The notes beneath the pieces are model-generated. The model searched no databases, was not told where the DNA came from, and saw nothing but the letters and a program-made list of their open reading frames with translations. Below, piece by piece: positions 1 through 8,535 of a DNA stretch of 37,569 nt (position 1 is the first letter of the stretch; the number at the start of each line of letters is the position of its first letter). The stretch is from the NCBI GenBank assembly GCA_021443415.1, contig JABUTZ010000003.1, positions 1 to 37,569 on the forward strand. Direction: 5' to 3'. The DNA is from Bacteroidaceae bacterium. GTDB taxonomy: Bacteria > Bacteroidota > Bacteroidia > Bacteroidales > Bacteroidaceae. A program made the position numbers and the translations under genes.

Positions 1-10
1 GGGGTAGGAT

Positions 11-76
11 CAGTATACGACTGATGTACCTTCAGTATACGACTGATCCTACATCAGTATAGGACTGATGTACCCT
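11..76. repeat. Tandem array, three 22-bp units with palindromic core
   Basis: Three units start at 11, 33 and 55, exactly 22 bp apart. The first two share CAGTATACGACTGAT; the third differs from it by one base. With the flanking AT each core reads ATCAGT-ATACG-ACTGAT, a 6-bp inverted repeat round a 5-nt centre. Bases 1-10 resemble the tail of a further unit, so the array probably continues left of the window. It lies beyond the 3' end of the efflux operon. No ORF explains it. Its function is unknown. Confidence 0.85.
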
Positions 77-275
77 CGATACGGAAGTGGTTATGCCTTG
101 CCTTTCTACTCGGTTCTTTAAGAGAAGGAAATGATGAGATTTTTCAAGATAGAAAGGCGTCTGCCGAAAACCGGCAGGACAATCTGCTTTTAAGATTCTA
201 TCCCATGCTTAAATCCGGAATTGCACCTTTTGTTAGTTGGATGATAAATTTGATAGTACCTGAATGGAGAAATGT
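77..275. other. Intergenic stretch downstream of efflux operon
   Basis: No convincing gene is present. A short hairpin CTGCCG-AAAAC-CGGCAG lies at 161-177 but has no T-tract on either side. The only ORF reading in (from 205, plus) is antisense to the outer-membrane factor gene and has no recognisable product. Confidence 0.5.
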
Positions 276-298
276 GAGCAGGCTTTTACAGCCTGCTC
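276..298 (-). terminator. Hairpin spanning the stop codon of the efflux operon
   Basis: GAGCAGGC (276-283) and GCCTGCTC (291-298) form a perfect 8-bp stem round a 7-nt loop. The TAA stop of the outer-membrane factor gene (286-288 on the minus strand) lies in that loop. The minus-strand sequence past the stem has only a weak T-run, so this may be an imperfect intrinsic terminator or a 3'-end stabilising hairpin. Confidence 0.45.
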
Positions 299-1509
299 TT
301 GTAGATTTGTGCCATCGCTTTCTGATAGCGGTTCTCCAATTGCAGCAGGTTCGTCTTGCTTTGGTAGACTACGGATACCTCCACGAAATACTCAATCATG
401 CTGATTTGTCCTCCCACAAGTGCTTGCTTCAGCAGGGCGAGGTCTTGCTGTTGGCCGAAGGTGCGTTCGTATTCCTCCATCGAGGCGTGCAGATTGCGTG
501 CCTCTTCGTAAAGCTGCCATAGCGCGGAAGCGGTCTGAAAAGCCGCATTCTCCTTCTGGGCATCAATGTTGAGGACTTGTGCCTTGGCCATTTTCACCTT
601 GCTGCGATTTTCGAATATCGGGAAAGAGAAGCCTACTACCACGCCGTTCAGTGGGCGTCCCGATTCAGTGTTCCGACGATAGCCCAATTCCAGTTTCGGC
701 AACCATCCTTGCCTGCTTGCCAAGGCACGTTGCCGGGCAGCAGAACTTTCGCCTTGCAAAGCTTGCAGCGTGGGGTCGGAAGCCAGTAATTCGGCAACTA
801 CGGGACGGAAATCAGCGGGCAGGGGAACAGCCGGGTACTCCGTCAGATGGAGGGTTCGGGCAGTGGGATAGCTGTCGGGCATGGTACGTCCGGGCACGAA
901 CGACCGATTCCCGTTGAGTGCGACCAACTCTTTTATCTTATTGTCCAAGGCGGTCTGGTTCAAACGGACTTCCGTGCGCACATTCAGTAATTCCAGGTTA
1001 ATCTTGTTGGTTTCCAGTATATTGGCATCGCCTGTTTTAAGACGTTGGGCATACAAGGCAGACAGTTCTTCGGCATTCTTCAGCCGTTCGTCGAGCAGGC
1101 TTTGCAGGCTTTGCAGCATGATGATGTCCAGGCATACCTCTTTTGCTTGGAGCAATATCTGCTGACGGAAAGCGGTGGCTTGCGCGTCGAGCGCATTCGT
1201 CTTGAGGCGGTTCATTTTTCCCCTCGTCACATAAAGGGTGGGGAAGTCGAAACTTTGGGAGACGACCAGTTCACTGGCCGTTTCATTACTACTGCCCGAA
1301 TCCCATAGGTGGGCATAAGACAGTGTAGGGTCGGGCAGGTTGTTGTCGGTCTTGTTCTCCAGCTTCTGCGAAGCGATGAGGTACGCATTGGCTTGCAACT
1401 CTTTATTGTTGGCTTCTATCTGCCGAAGAACGTCATCCATGCCGGATGTTTGTGCGCGCATCCCTGCAAATGAGAGGACGGCTGCACTGAGTAGGAAAAT
1501 CTGTTTCAT
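286..1509 (-). CDS. TolC-family outer-membrane factor of heavy-metal efflux system
   Basis: This 407-residue protein is probably the outer-membrane channel of the tripartite RND pump encoded just upstream. It opens with a Sec signal peptide (residues 1 to about 19, hydrophobic, ending near MRAQ). The rest is rich in long amphipathic helices, including the stretch around residues 120-200 with EVCLDIIMLQ and ETNKINLELLNVR, as expected for the OEP/TolC fold. Its length is normal for a CusC/CzcC-like Bacteroidota protein. It is the last gene of a minus-strand operon and starts 65 nt after the pump gene stops. An ATG start precedes the signal peptide directly. It is not lipidated, because there is no lipobox cysteine, unlike E. 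coli CusC. The family call is firm. The metal is inferred from the neighbours only. Confidence 0.9.
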   Translation of the reverse strand: MKQIFLLSAAVLSFAGMRAQTSGMDDVLRQIEANNKELQANAYLIASQKLENKTDNNLPDPTLSYAHLWDSGSSNETASELVVSQSFDFPTLYVTRGKMNRLKTNALDAQATAFRQQILLQAKEVCLDIIMLQSLQSLLDERLKNAEELSALYAQRLKTGDANILETNKINLELLNVRTEVRLNQTALDNKIKELVALNGNRSFVPGRTMPDSYPTARTLHLTEYPAVPLPADFRPVVAELLASDPTLQALQGESSAARQRALASRQGWLPKLELGYRRNTESGRPLNGVVVGFSFPIFENRSKVKMAKAQVLNIDAQKENAAFQTASALWQLYEEARNLHASMEEYERTFGQQQDLALLKQALVGGQISMIEYFVEVSVVYQSKTNLLQLENRYQKAMAQIYKSRL

Positions 1510-1574
1510 AACGGAAGCCTCTCTCCTGTCCTCTCCTGTAGAGGGGGCAGGATGAGAGTTTTTTTTATTTGTAT

Positions 1575-4500
1575 TTACTTAGTCGGATATCTCTTTCCTC
1601 TCTCTATGGAGGAGAGGCTGTAAACTATCGGTACAATAAACCCGTTCAGGAACGTAGAGGTCAGCAGTCCGCCCAAAATCACTTTGGCCATCGGACTTTG
1701 TATCTCGTTGCCCGGCAGGTCGCCGCCGAGTGCCAGCGGGATGAGTGCCAAAGCGGATGACAAGGCTGTCATCAGAATCGGGTTCAGACGATCCAGCGAA
1801 CCGCGTACAATACTGTCGTGCAGACTGTAACCTTCTCCTTGAAGATGCTTGTAGTGGCTGATGAGCAACATCCCGTTCCGGGTGGCGATGCCAAACAAGG
1901 ATATGAACCCGATGATGGCAGGAATGCTGACCTCGCCCGTTGTGACAAGCAGGGCAAATACACCGCCAATCAAGGCCAATGGCAGATTGATGAGGATGAT
2001 GGCACTCTCTTTCACACTGCGGAACTCATGATAAAGCAGCAGGAAGATGACCACGATGGATATGAACGAGGTCAGTGCCAGTGTGCGGCTTGCAGCTTGT
2101 TCGCTTTCAAACTGGCCTCCATATTCAAGGTGGTAGCCTTCCGGCAGGTTTATCTGGTTGTCCACCCGTTGCTGTATGTCATTCACCACACTTCGCAGGT
2201 CGCGGTCCGCCACATTGGCGGAGATGACGATTTTACGTTTCACGTTCTCTCGGCTGATAGTGTTCGGCCCCATGGCAGAACGGATTTCCGCCACATAGTT
2301 CAACGGGATTTTCTGTCCGTCGCCCGTATCAATCATCAGGTTGCCTATTCGCTCCATCCCGTTGCGAAGGTTCTCTTTGATGCGGACGGTAATATCGAAA
2401 CTCTGTGCCTTCTCATAAACCTGAGAGACGGTTTCGCCTGCCAGACAAATGTTGACCGCTTCTGCGAATTCCGGTAGCGTAATGCCATATTTGGCAAGCA
2501 TCTCCCGCTTGGGCGAGAGGATAAGCTGCGGCCGTTCGATCTGTTGCTCCACGTTTAAGTCGGCAATTCCGGGAATGTCTTGAATGGCGTTCTTGATTTC
2601 GTTGCCTAAAGCGAACATGCGGTTCAGGTCGTCACCAAAGAGCTTGATGGCGATATTGGCCTTCGTTCCGGATAGCATGGCGTCGATGCGGTGGCTGATG
2701 GGTTGTCCTATTTCGATGTTGGCTCCCACGATGTTGCCTAACTTCTCGCGTACTTCGGCCACGAGCTCGCTACGCGGACGATTCTTCAGCTCAAAGGGAG
2801 CTTCAATCTCTGAAACGTTTACGCCCAAGGCGTGCTCGTCCAGTTCGGCACGCCCCGTTTTACGAGCCACGGTCTGTATTTCGGGAATGGAAAGCAGCAA
2901 TTCTTCGGCACGGCGTCCCATCTTATCGCTCTCCTCCAGCGAGATGCCGGGGAGCGATGATAAGTTGATGGTAAACGAACCCTCGTTGAAGGGAGGAAGA
3001 AAAGAGCGTCCCAAAGTGAAGAAACAGGCAAGTGCCGTTATGAACAGCACGATGCTGCCTCCCAGCACGCTTCTTGTATGTGCTAAAACCCAAGTCAGCG
3101 CTTGCTCGTACCATTCTTTCATTTTGCGTGCCACGACGGATTCACCATTTACACATTCTTTTTTCCCGATACTTTCTTTTCCCAGCAGATAGGAGCAGAG
3201 TACCGGTGTGACGGTCAGTGCCACAACGGTGGAGGCGGCCAGTGCCACGATGAATGCAATACCCAAAGGAACGAGCATCCTGCCTTCCATACCGCTCAGG
3301 AAGAACAGGGGCACGAAGCTCACGATGATTATTAATGTAGAGTTGAGGATGGGCATGCGCACTTCTTTGGAGGCGTTGAACACCACTTCTGTGACAGGCA
3401 GTTGTTCCTCGACGGGTTTCTGCCGGTTTTCGCGCAGCCGCTTGTACACGTTTTCCACATCCACAATGGCATCGTCTACCAGCGAGCCGATGGCGATGGC
3501 CATGCCACCGAGGCTCATGGTGTTGATGGTAAATCCCATGTAGTGCAGGGCAAGAACGGAGGTTATCAACGACAGGGGCAGCGATACCAGTGAGATGACC
3601 GTGGTACGTACATTGGCAAGGAATAGGAAAAGGACGATGACTACGAAGATACCACCCTCCAACAGCGACTTCTGCACGTTTCCGATGGAGCTTTCGATGA
3701 AACGGCTTTGACGGAAAATGTCTGTAGATACTTTCACGTCGGGAGGCAGGTTCTTTTGCAGCTCCTTCAGTGAAGTTTCCAGTTTGTCGGTCAGCTCCAG
3801 AGTACTTGTTGCGGGTTGCTTGGTGACGGTCATCAGCACGGCAGCTTTACCGCGCTCCGAGGCAGTACCCAGTCGCGGCAGTTTGGCTCCTGTGCTGATG
3901 TCGGCAATGTCTTCCAGCAAGACGGGGGCGTGTGAAGCGTCCTTGCTGCGCACAACGGCCTTGCCCATACGTTCTGTGCGGTCGGTGGACAATAGGCCAC
4001 GTACAATGTATTCGTTGCCATACTCATAAAGCACTCCGCCGTTGGCGTTCAGATTCATTTGGCGTGTTGCATCCATCACTTCATCGAGACTGATGTCGTA
4101 ATGGCGCATCCGTTCCGGATCTAATTGAATCTGATATTCCTTGATGTCCCCACCCAATACGGCGACCTGAGCCACACCTCCGGTGGAGAGCAGGCGCGGA
4201 CGTATGATGCGGTCGGCGATGGTGCGCAAATCCAGCATGGAAGTAGAGTCTGCCGTCAGGCCCACAATCAGCATCTCGCCTAAGATGGACGATTGTGGCC
4301 CTAATGTCGGTTTACCCACATTGGGCGGTAATGATTCGCTGACTATGGGGAGCTTCTCGCTGACAATCTGACGGGCTAAGTAAATATCCGTATCCCAGTC
4401 AAATTCCACCCACACAACGGAAAACCCGTTTGTGGAAGAGGAACGTACACGGCGTACGCCGGTTGCACCGTTCACGACCGTTTCAACAGGGAAGGTGACA

Positions 4501-4691
4501 AGCTGTTCCACCTCTTCTGCCGCCATACCGTTGGCTTCGGTCATGATGACCACCGTAGTTGCGTTAAGGTCGGGAAACACGTCCACTTCCGTATGCATGG
4601 CGGTATATGTACCGCCAATCAGCAACAGCATGGATGCTGTCAACACCAGCATGCGGTTGCCAAGCGAATAACTGATTATCTTGTTTAACAC
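1575..4691 (-). CDS. CusA/CzcA-type heavy-metal RND efflux pump
   Basis: This is an inner-membrane proton/metal antiporter of the HME-RND family with the usual twelve-helix, two-half layout and large periplasmic loops. The TM4 motif reads GGMAIAIGSLVDDAIVDVEN. Counting from the GTG start chosen here, its acidic residues fall at D406 and E413, matching E. coli CusA D405/E412. The first aspartate of the CzcA-type motif (DFG) is replaced by Ala-Ile-Gly as in CusA, so monovalent copper or silver is a reasonable guess, but His-rich partners also fit zinc, cobalt or cadmium. The longest reading opens with TTG at 4715. GTG at 4691 gives the family-typical opening (M)LNKIISYSLGNR and is preferred; no in-frame ATG exists upstream. 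It follows the membrane-fusion gene by about 50 nt. Confidence 0.92.
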   Translation of the reverse strand: MLNKIISYSLGNRMLVLTASMLLLIGGTYTAMHTEVDVFPDLNATTVVIMTEANGMAAEEVEQLVTFPVETVVNGATGVRRVRSSSTNGFSVVWVEFDWDTDIYLARQIVSEKLPIVSESLPPNVGKPTLGPQSSILGEMLIVGLTADSTSMLDLRTIADRIIRPRLLSTGGVAQVAVLGGDIKEYQIQLDPERMRHYDISLDEVMDATRQMNLNANGGVLYEYGNEYIVRGLLSTDRTERMGKAVVRSKDASHAPVLLEDIADISTGAKLPRLGTASERGKAAVLMTVTKQPATSTLELTDKLETSLKELQKNLPPDVKVSTDIFRQSRFIESSIGNVQKSLLEGGIFVVIVLFLFLANVRTTVISLVSLPLSLITSVLALHYMGFTINTMSLGGMAIAIGSLVDDAIVDVENVYKRLRENRQKPVEEQLPVTEVVFNASKEVRMPILNSTLIIIVSFVPLFFLSGMEGRMLVPLGIAFIVALAASTVVALTVTPVLCSYLLGKESIGKKECVNGESVVARKMKEWYEQALTWVLAHTRSVLGGSIVLFITALACFFTLGRSFLPPFNEGSFTINLSSLPGISLEESDKMGRRAEELLLSIPEIQTVARKTGRAELDEHALGVNVSEIEAPFELKNRPRSELVAEVREKLGNIVGANIEIGQPISHRIDAMLSGTKANIAIKLFGDDLNRMFALGNEIKNAIQDIPGIADLNVEQQIERPQLILSPKREMLAKYGITLPEFAEAVNICLAGETVSQVYEKAQSFDITVRIKENLRNGMERIGNLMIDTGDGQKIPLNYVAEIRSAMGPNTISRENVKRKIVISANVADRDLRSVVNDIQQRVDNQINLPEGYHLEYGGQFESEQAASRTLALTSFISIVVIFLLLYHEFRSVKESAIILINLPLALIGGVFALLVTTGEVSIPAIIGFISLFGIATRNGMLLISHYKHLQGEGYSLHDSIVRGSLDRLNPILMTALSSALALIPLALGGDLPGNEIQSPMAKVILGGLLTSTFLNGFIVPIVYSLSSIERGKRYPTK

Positions 4692-4742
4692 GTTTGCTAT
4701 ATTTATATTTATCAATTCTGCGTTTGTTCAATCGGAGGAGGC

Positions 4743-5942
4743 TTAATGTTCGTGGCTATGAGCCGGGATGCCATTGGCTGCCGAAGCCAGTTTAACCTGA
4801 TAGGCTCCTTGAGTCACCACACGAGCCCCGGCTTTCACTCCGGAGAGTATCTGTACACATTCTCCATTGTCTGCGCCAAGAGTCACCAACTGTTTCCGAT
4901 ACCCCTCTTCGTCCAGTTGCAAGTAGACGAAGAAACTGCCTTGTTCCTCTGTAAGTGCGCTGTGGGGCAGGGCGATGACGTTCTCCATCGGTGAAGAAAG
5001 CAGGAAAACTTCTACGTACGACCCGGGGATGATGTCTCCTTTGTTGTCGAATTCGAAAGTTACGGGGACGTAGTATCCGTTTTCGCCCGAGGCTTTCCCG
5101 TAAGAGAGCATGCGGCCGCCCAAATCTTTCAGCGCATACACCTTATTATTATAAGGAGTACGGAAGTTGGCCGTACCGATGGTGCGCAGGTAAGGATAAT
5201 ACTTTTCAGACACATCGGCACGCAGGAACAATCTTCTGTTTTGAGTGATGCTCGCCAGAGGCTGGCCTATGGCTACGTAGTCGCCTTCTTTCACCAGCAA
5301 GTCCTTCACATATCCGCCGATAGGGGCAACTACCGTTTGTCCACCGGCAGAGTGATTCTTGGCTACCGACTCGTAGCTGATACGGGCGTTCTGATAGGTT
5401 TGTTCGGCTTGGGTAAATTCCTTTTCCGACACTATCTTGTTGTCTACAAGCGCTTTCATGCGCTCGTATTCTTTCTTGGAGGCTTCATAGGCCACACGGG
5501 CTTTTTGTACCGGGTCACCATCGGCCATGCCCTTTGATGACAATATGGCCAGTGCAGTACCTTTGCTTACGTCCATGCCTTCAATCACCTTGCCTTTGAA
5601 TGACACGATGCCTGCCACGGGGGCTACCACCATGCTTTCCTCTCCTTGGGCGGCCAGCACTTGTCCTCCGGTTCTGATAACTTGATGGAAAACTCCCGGT
5701 TCTACAGTGCTCACAACTATGCCGGCAGCTTGTGCTTTGGCAGGGGGAAGGATGATTTCATCGCTTCCGTCATCATTGTTTTTTTGTTCCTCATGCTCGT
5801 GGTTACAATCTTTGTGGGCATGATTATGTTGTTCATGATTGTGAGTCTCATGATTGTGTCCTTCGTGGCAATTTTCGGACTTACTGTTACAGGAGCCTAA
5901 CAGGAATAATCCTATGACTCCCGTGAAAAAGATTTTTCTCAT
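4743..5942 (-). CDS. His-rich membrane-fusion lipoprotein (CusB/CzcB-like) of RND pump
   Basis: This periplasmic adaptor (about 399 residues) bridges the RND pump and the outer-membrane factor. The chosen start (ATG at 5942) gives a clean lipoprotein signal, MRKIFFTGVIGLFLLGSC, with lipobox LGSC and Cys18 as the lipidation site; an in-frame Met 18 codons upstream would bury it. Directly after the lipobox is a low-complexity metal-binding segment of repeated His-Asn/His-Glu pairs with two more cysteines (about residues 25-53). Then come a barrel-sandwich/lipoyl half (VVAPVAGIVSFKGKV), an alpha-hairpin (about 165-205), the second lipoyl half (TVVAPIGGYVKDLLVKEGD) and a beta-barrel. The His-rich leader suggests metal capture or sensing in the periplasm. 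The substrate metal is not proven. Confidence 0.92.
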   Translation of the reverse strand: MRKIFFTGVIGLFLLGSCNSKSENCHEGHNHETHNHEQHNHAHKDCNHEHEEQKNNDDGSDEIILPPAKAQAAGIVVSTVEPGVFHQVIRTGGQVLAAQGEESMVVAPVAGIVSFKGKVIEGMDVSKGTALAILSSKGMADGDPVQKARVAYEASKKEYERMKALVDNKIVSEKEFTQAEQTYQNARISYESVAKNHSAGGQTVVAPIGGYVKDLLVKEGDYVAIGQPLASITQNRRLFLRADVSEKYYPYLRTIGTANFRTPYNNKVYALKDLGGRMLSYGKASGENGYYVPVTFEFDNKGDIIPGSYVEVFLLSSPMENVIALPHSALTEEQGSFFVYLQLDEEGYRKQLVTLGADNGECVQILSGVKAGARVVTQGAYQVKLASAANGIPAHSHEH

Positions 5943-6034
5943 GATGTTTGTTCTTGCTTTTTGTTTGGGTGCAAAATGGGGGAATGGAGCGTGCAATCCG
6001 GTTGCCAGCTCTCAAATAGGTGTAAAAACGGCCT

Positions 6035-6052
6035 TCGATAATTAATTATCGA
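6035..6052. promoter_or_regulatory. Perfect 18-bp palindrome inside efflux operon
   Basis: TCGATAATTAATTATCGA is its own reverse complement over all 18 bases. It sits in the 116-nt gap between the small His/Cys-rich gene and the membrane-fusion gene, just after the former's stop. It has no loop, so it suits a dimeric DNA-binding protein better than an RNA hairpin. No regulator gene is adjacent. Its role is inferred only. Confidence 0.5.
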
Positions 6053-6058
6053 TAGCGT

Positions 6059-6463
6059 TTAAGCAAGAACAGAAGGAGGGGCGCGAAGTCCCGCGACACG
6101 TGTGATAAATGTGCCGTGAAGAGATTCCAGATAGATGCAATCCTGCCTTCGTGAGTCAAGTTCGGGTAGAATTAATAAATTGGAAAGCGGCTCTATGAAT
6201 AAAGTGACCGCCCATAAGGTTTCGGAATGCGAAGAAACGCCGGCTCCGGGAGTTTGTTGCACGAAATGAGTCGTGAGGCATCCGGTGTCGCAACAGCAAT
6301 GTCCGGCGTCGGAAGTATGGTGATGTTCGCAGCAGTCGGCGGTGATATCGTTCTTCATACATATCAGTCCGTCTGCATGATGATGGTGGGGAATGACAGG
6401 GACCATCAGCATGATCAGGCTGATGAAGAGAAGAAGTACGGATATGTGCTGTCTCTTTTTCAT
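6059..6463 (-). CDS. Small His/Cys-rich membrane-anchored protein leading efflux operon
   Basis: The product is about 134 residues from the ATG at 6463 (MKKRQHISVLLLF). It has one N-terminal hydrophobic segment (about residues 8-26), then a HHHH cluster and a Cys/His-rich stretch (CCEHHH, GHCCCDTGC), and a Pro-rich tail. This resembles the small DUF6769-like proteins that precede CusBA-type genes in Bacteroidota, recalled from memory and not searched. The Cys/His run suggests metal binding at the outer face of the inner membrane. An in-frame start at 6487 exists but would overlap the -7 promoter element, so 6463 is chosen. As the first gene of the operon it may be a metallochaperone or sensor. 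The function is unproven. Confidence 0.8.
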   Translation of the reverse strand: MKKRQHISVLLLFISLIMLMVPVIPHHHHADGLICMKNDITADCCEHHHTSDAGHCCCDTGCLTTHFVQQTPGAGVSSHSETLWAVTLFIEPLSNLLILPELDSRRQDCIYLESLHGTFITRVAGLRAPPSVLA

Positions 6464-6484
6464 TCCTTTATCTTTGTATGGGCG

Positions 6485-6515
6485 CAAAGATAAAGGTTCG
6501 TGATTTAATAAGCAA
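6485..6515 (-). promoter_or_regulatory. Bacteroides-type promoter of metal efflux operon
   Basis: On the minus strand TTG (6513-6515), a 20-nt spacer and TATCTTTG (6485-6492) match the Bacteroides -33/-7 arrangement (TTTG, about 20 nt, TAnnTTTG). Transcription would start near 6478 and give a very short leader to the ATG at 6463. Confidence 0.7.
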
Positions 6516-6538
6516 GCGTAGAAAGGTAAAAAAACGGC

Positions 6539-8176
6539 TTATTTCCTCTCCAGTTCGCGCAACGAATCCATTTTCTTCTTCTCGAGGAACTCGTAGATGC
6601 CGCTCAAATGCTCTTTCACCTGCTTGTTGCCGAATTCGTAAACCTTGCTCACCAGCCCGTCCAGAAAGTCGCGGTCGTGGCTTACGAGGATGAGGGTACC
6701 GTCAAAATCCAGAAGGGCTTGTTTCAGGATGTCTTTGGTCTTTATATCCAGATGGTTGGTAGGTTCGTCCAATATCAACAGGTTGACCGGTTCGAGCAAC
6801 AGCTTGATCATGGCAAGGCGTGTGCGCTCTCCGCCCGAAAGCACCTTTACCTTCTTCATGGACTCTTCGGGGCCGCCGAACATGAAAGCACCCAGCAAGT
6901 CGCGTATCTTGTTGCGAATTTCTCCTTTTGCCACATCGTCGATGGTTTGGAACACTGTCAGGTTCTCATCCAGCAAAGATGCTTGGTTTTGTGCAAAGTA
7001 GCCTATCTGTACGTTGTGCCCTATTGTGAGTGTGCCTTCATGTTCTATTTCGTTCATGATGCATTTCACTAAAGTAGATTTTCCTTCGCCGTTCTTTCCT
7101 ACAAAGGCCACCTTGTCGCCCCGTTCTATGGTGAGGTTGGCATTTCTGAACACCACATGCTCCCCATAACTTTTGCCCACGCTTTCCATGATGACAGGAT
7201 AATTGCCCGAACGGGGCGAAGGAGGGAATTTGAGTCGCAGTGCCGAGGTGTCTTCCTCGTCTACTTCAAGAAGTTCCAGCTTTTCCAGCATTTTTACCCG
7301 GCTTTGCACTTGCAGGGTTTTGGAATATGTACCTTTGAAGCGTTCGATGAATTCTTTGGTCTCGGCAATGAACTTCTGCTGTTCGTCGTATGCTTTCTGC
7401 TGTTGTTCGCGGCGTTCTTTACGCAGTTCCAGGTATTTGGAATAGTTTACTTTGTAATCATAAATCCGCCCCATGGTTACTTCGATGGTACGGGTAGTGA
7501 TGTTATCCACGAACTTGCGGTCGTGGCTGATGACGATGACCGCTTTCCCGTTGTTGATAAGGAAATCTTCCAGCCATTGTATGGATTCTATGTCTAAGTG
7601 GTTCGTCGGTTCGTCCAGTAAGAGTACATCAGGCTTTTGCAATAACAGTTTGGCCAGTTCGATGCGCATGCGCCATCCACCACTGAAGTTGCTGGTGGGG
7701 CGGTCGAAGTCTTCGCGCACAAATCCCAGTCCGAGCAACGCTTTTTCTACATCTTCTTCATAGTTTGTAGCGTCTATGGCATAGAATTTCTCGCTCAGGG
7801 TAGATACGTGCTCGATAAGTTCCATGTAGCTGTCGCTTTCGTAGTCGGTACGCGTCTCAAGTTCTTTATTGAGCCGTTCTATTTCAGCCTCCATTTCGTG
7901 CAGATGGGCAAAAGCTTGCGCTGCCTCCTGAAAGACAGTACGCCCGTCTTCTGTCATGAGGTGCTGAGGCAGGTAGGCTATGATGCAATCTTTGGGAGCA
8001 GATATCTTGCCTCGGGTAGGTTGTCTCACACCTGCCAAAATTTTCAATAAGGTACTTTTACCAGCTCCGTTTTTCCCCATCAGGGCAATGCGGTCTTTTT
8101 CGTTGATAACGAATGATATGTCACTGAATAAAGTGGTGCCGCCAAATTCTACGGCCAGTCCGTCTATGGAAATCAT
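6539..8176 (-). CDS. ABC-F family ATPase (ribosome-associated type)
   Basis: This 545-residue cytosolic protein carries two ABC ATPase domains and no membrane segments, the layout of ABC-F translation factors (EttA/Uup/YbiT/YdiF group). Domain 1 has Walker A GKNGAGKST (about residue 35), signature FSGGWRMRIELA and LLLDEPTNHLD. Domain 2 has GKNGEGKST, LSGGERTRLAMIK and LILDEPTNHLD. A charged linker of about 80 residues (ELRKERREQQQKAYDEQQK onward) separates them and is the probable P-site tRNA interaction motif. A longer reading from TTG at 8203 overlaps the -7 promoter element, so ATG 8176 is used. The subfamily cannot be settled here. Resistance function is possible but not indicated by context. 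Confidence 0.93.
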   Translation of the reverse strand: MISIDGLAVEFGGTTLFSDISFVINEKDRIALMGKNGAGKSTLLKILAGVRQPTRGKISAPKDCIIAYLPQHLMTEDGRTVFQEAAQAFAHLHEMEAEIERLNKELETRTDYESDSYMELIEHVSTLSEKFYAIDATNYEEDVEKALLGLGFVREDFDRPTSNFSGGWRMRIELAKLLLQKPDVLLLDEPTNHLDIESIQWLEDFLINNGKAVIVISHDRKFVDNITTRTIEVTMGRIYDYKVNYSKYLELRKERREQQQKAYDEQQKFIAETKEFIERFKGTYSKTLQVQSRVKMLEKLELLEVDEEDTSALRLKFPPSPRSGNYPVIMESVGKSYGEHVVFRNANLTIERGDKVAFVGKNGEGKSTLVKCIMNEIEHEGTLTIGHNVQIGYFAQNQASLLDENLTVFQTIDDVAKGEIRNKIRDLLGAFMFGGPEESMKKVKVLSGGERTRLAMIKLLLEPVNLLILDEPTNHLDIKTKDILKQALLDFDGTLILVSHDRDFLDGLVSKVYEFGNKQVKEHLSGIYEFLEKKKMDSLRELERK

Positions 8177-8200
8177 TGCTTCTTCTTTTGAAATAGGGTG

Positions 8201-8208
8201 CAAAGATA
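8201..8208 (-). promoter_or_regulatory. -7 promoter element of ABC-F gene
   Basis: TATCTTTG on the minus strand, 24 nt before the ATG at 8176, matches TAnnTTTG. No clear -33 TTTG was found at the usual distance. Confidence 0.55.
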
Positions 8209-8535
8209 GTGTAAACCGAATAGAGAATAAAAATAAGTTGTTCGTTTTTTTTGTATGGAGGGGTTGTCGGCCTTCGCTTCATGTGAAATCAAAGCATGCG
8301 GATGAAAGCGAACTCTCATCCTGAAATAATGAATGAGAGACTGTTCTTAGGAGGAGGCAGTGAGCTATGCAGCGAGTTAAAAAGGGGGAAAACGGTCGAA
8401 AAGAAGCCGGATAAAAAACTTTTCAAGGAAAATTAGATCGTTTCTTATGTTAAGAAACAGCTTATCTCCTCTAAAAATAAGAACTTTACATTATTTTTTA
8501 TTATCTTTGCAACTATAAAACGAAACACAAAGGTC
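8204..8535. other. Divergent intergenic region with inverted repeat
   Basis: These 332 nt separate the minus-strand ABC-F gene from the plus-strand receiver gene. They hold both -7 elements (8201-8208 minus, 8502-8509 plus) and an 8-bp inverted repeat GTTTCTTA-TGT-TAAGAAAC at 8440-8458, about 45 nt upstream of the receiver promoter. Nothing else recognisable was seen between about 8230 and 8430. Confidence 0.55.
8502..8509 (+). promoter_or_regulatory. -7 promoter element of receiver gene
   Basis: TATCTTTG lies 26 nt upstream of the ATG at 8536, in an A/T-rich stretch, and fits the Bacteroides -7 consensus. A convincing -33 element is not visible. Confidence 0.55.

Noticed and set aside
161-177. 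Intrinsic terminator CTGCCG-AAAAC-CGGCAG
   Set aside because: The stem is only 6 bp and no T-tract follows on either strand.
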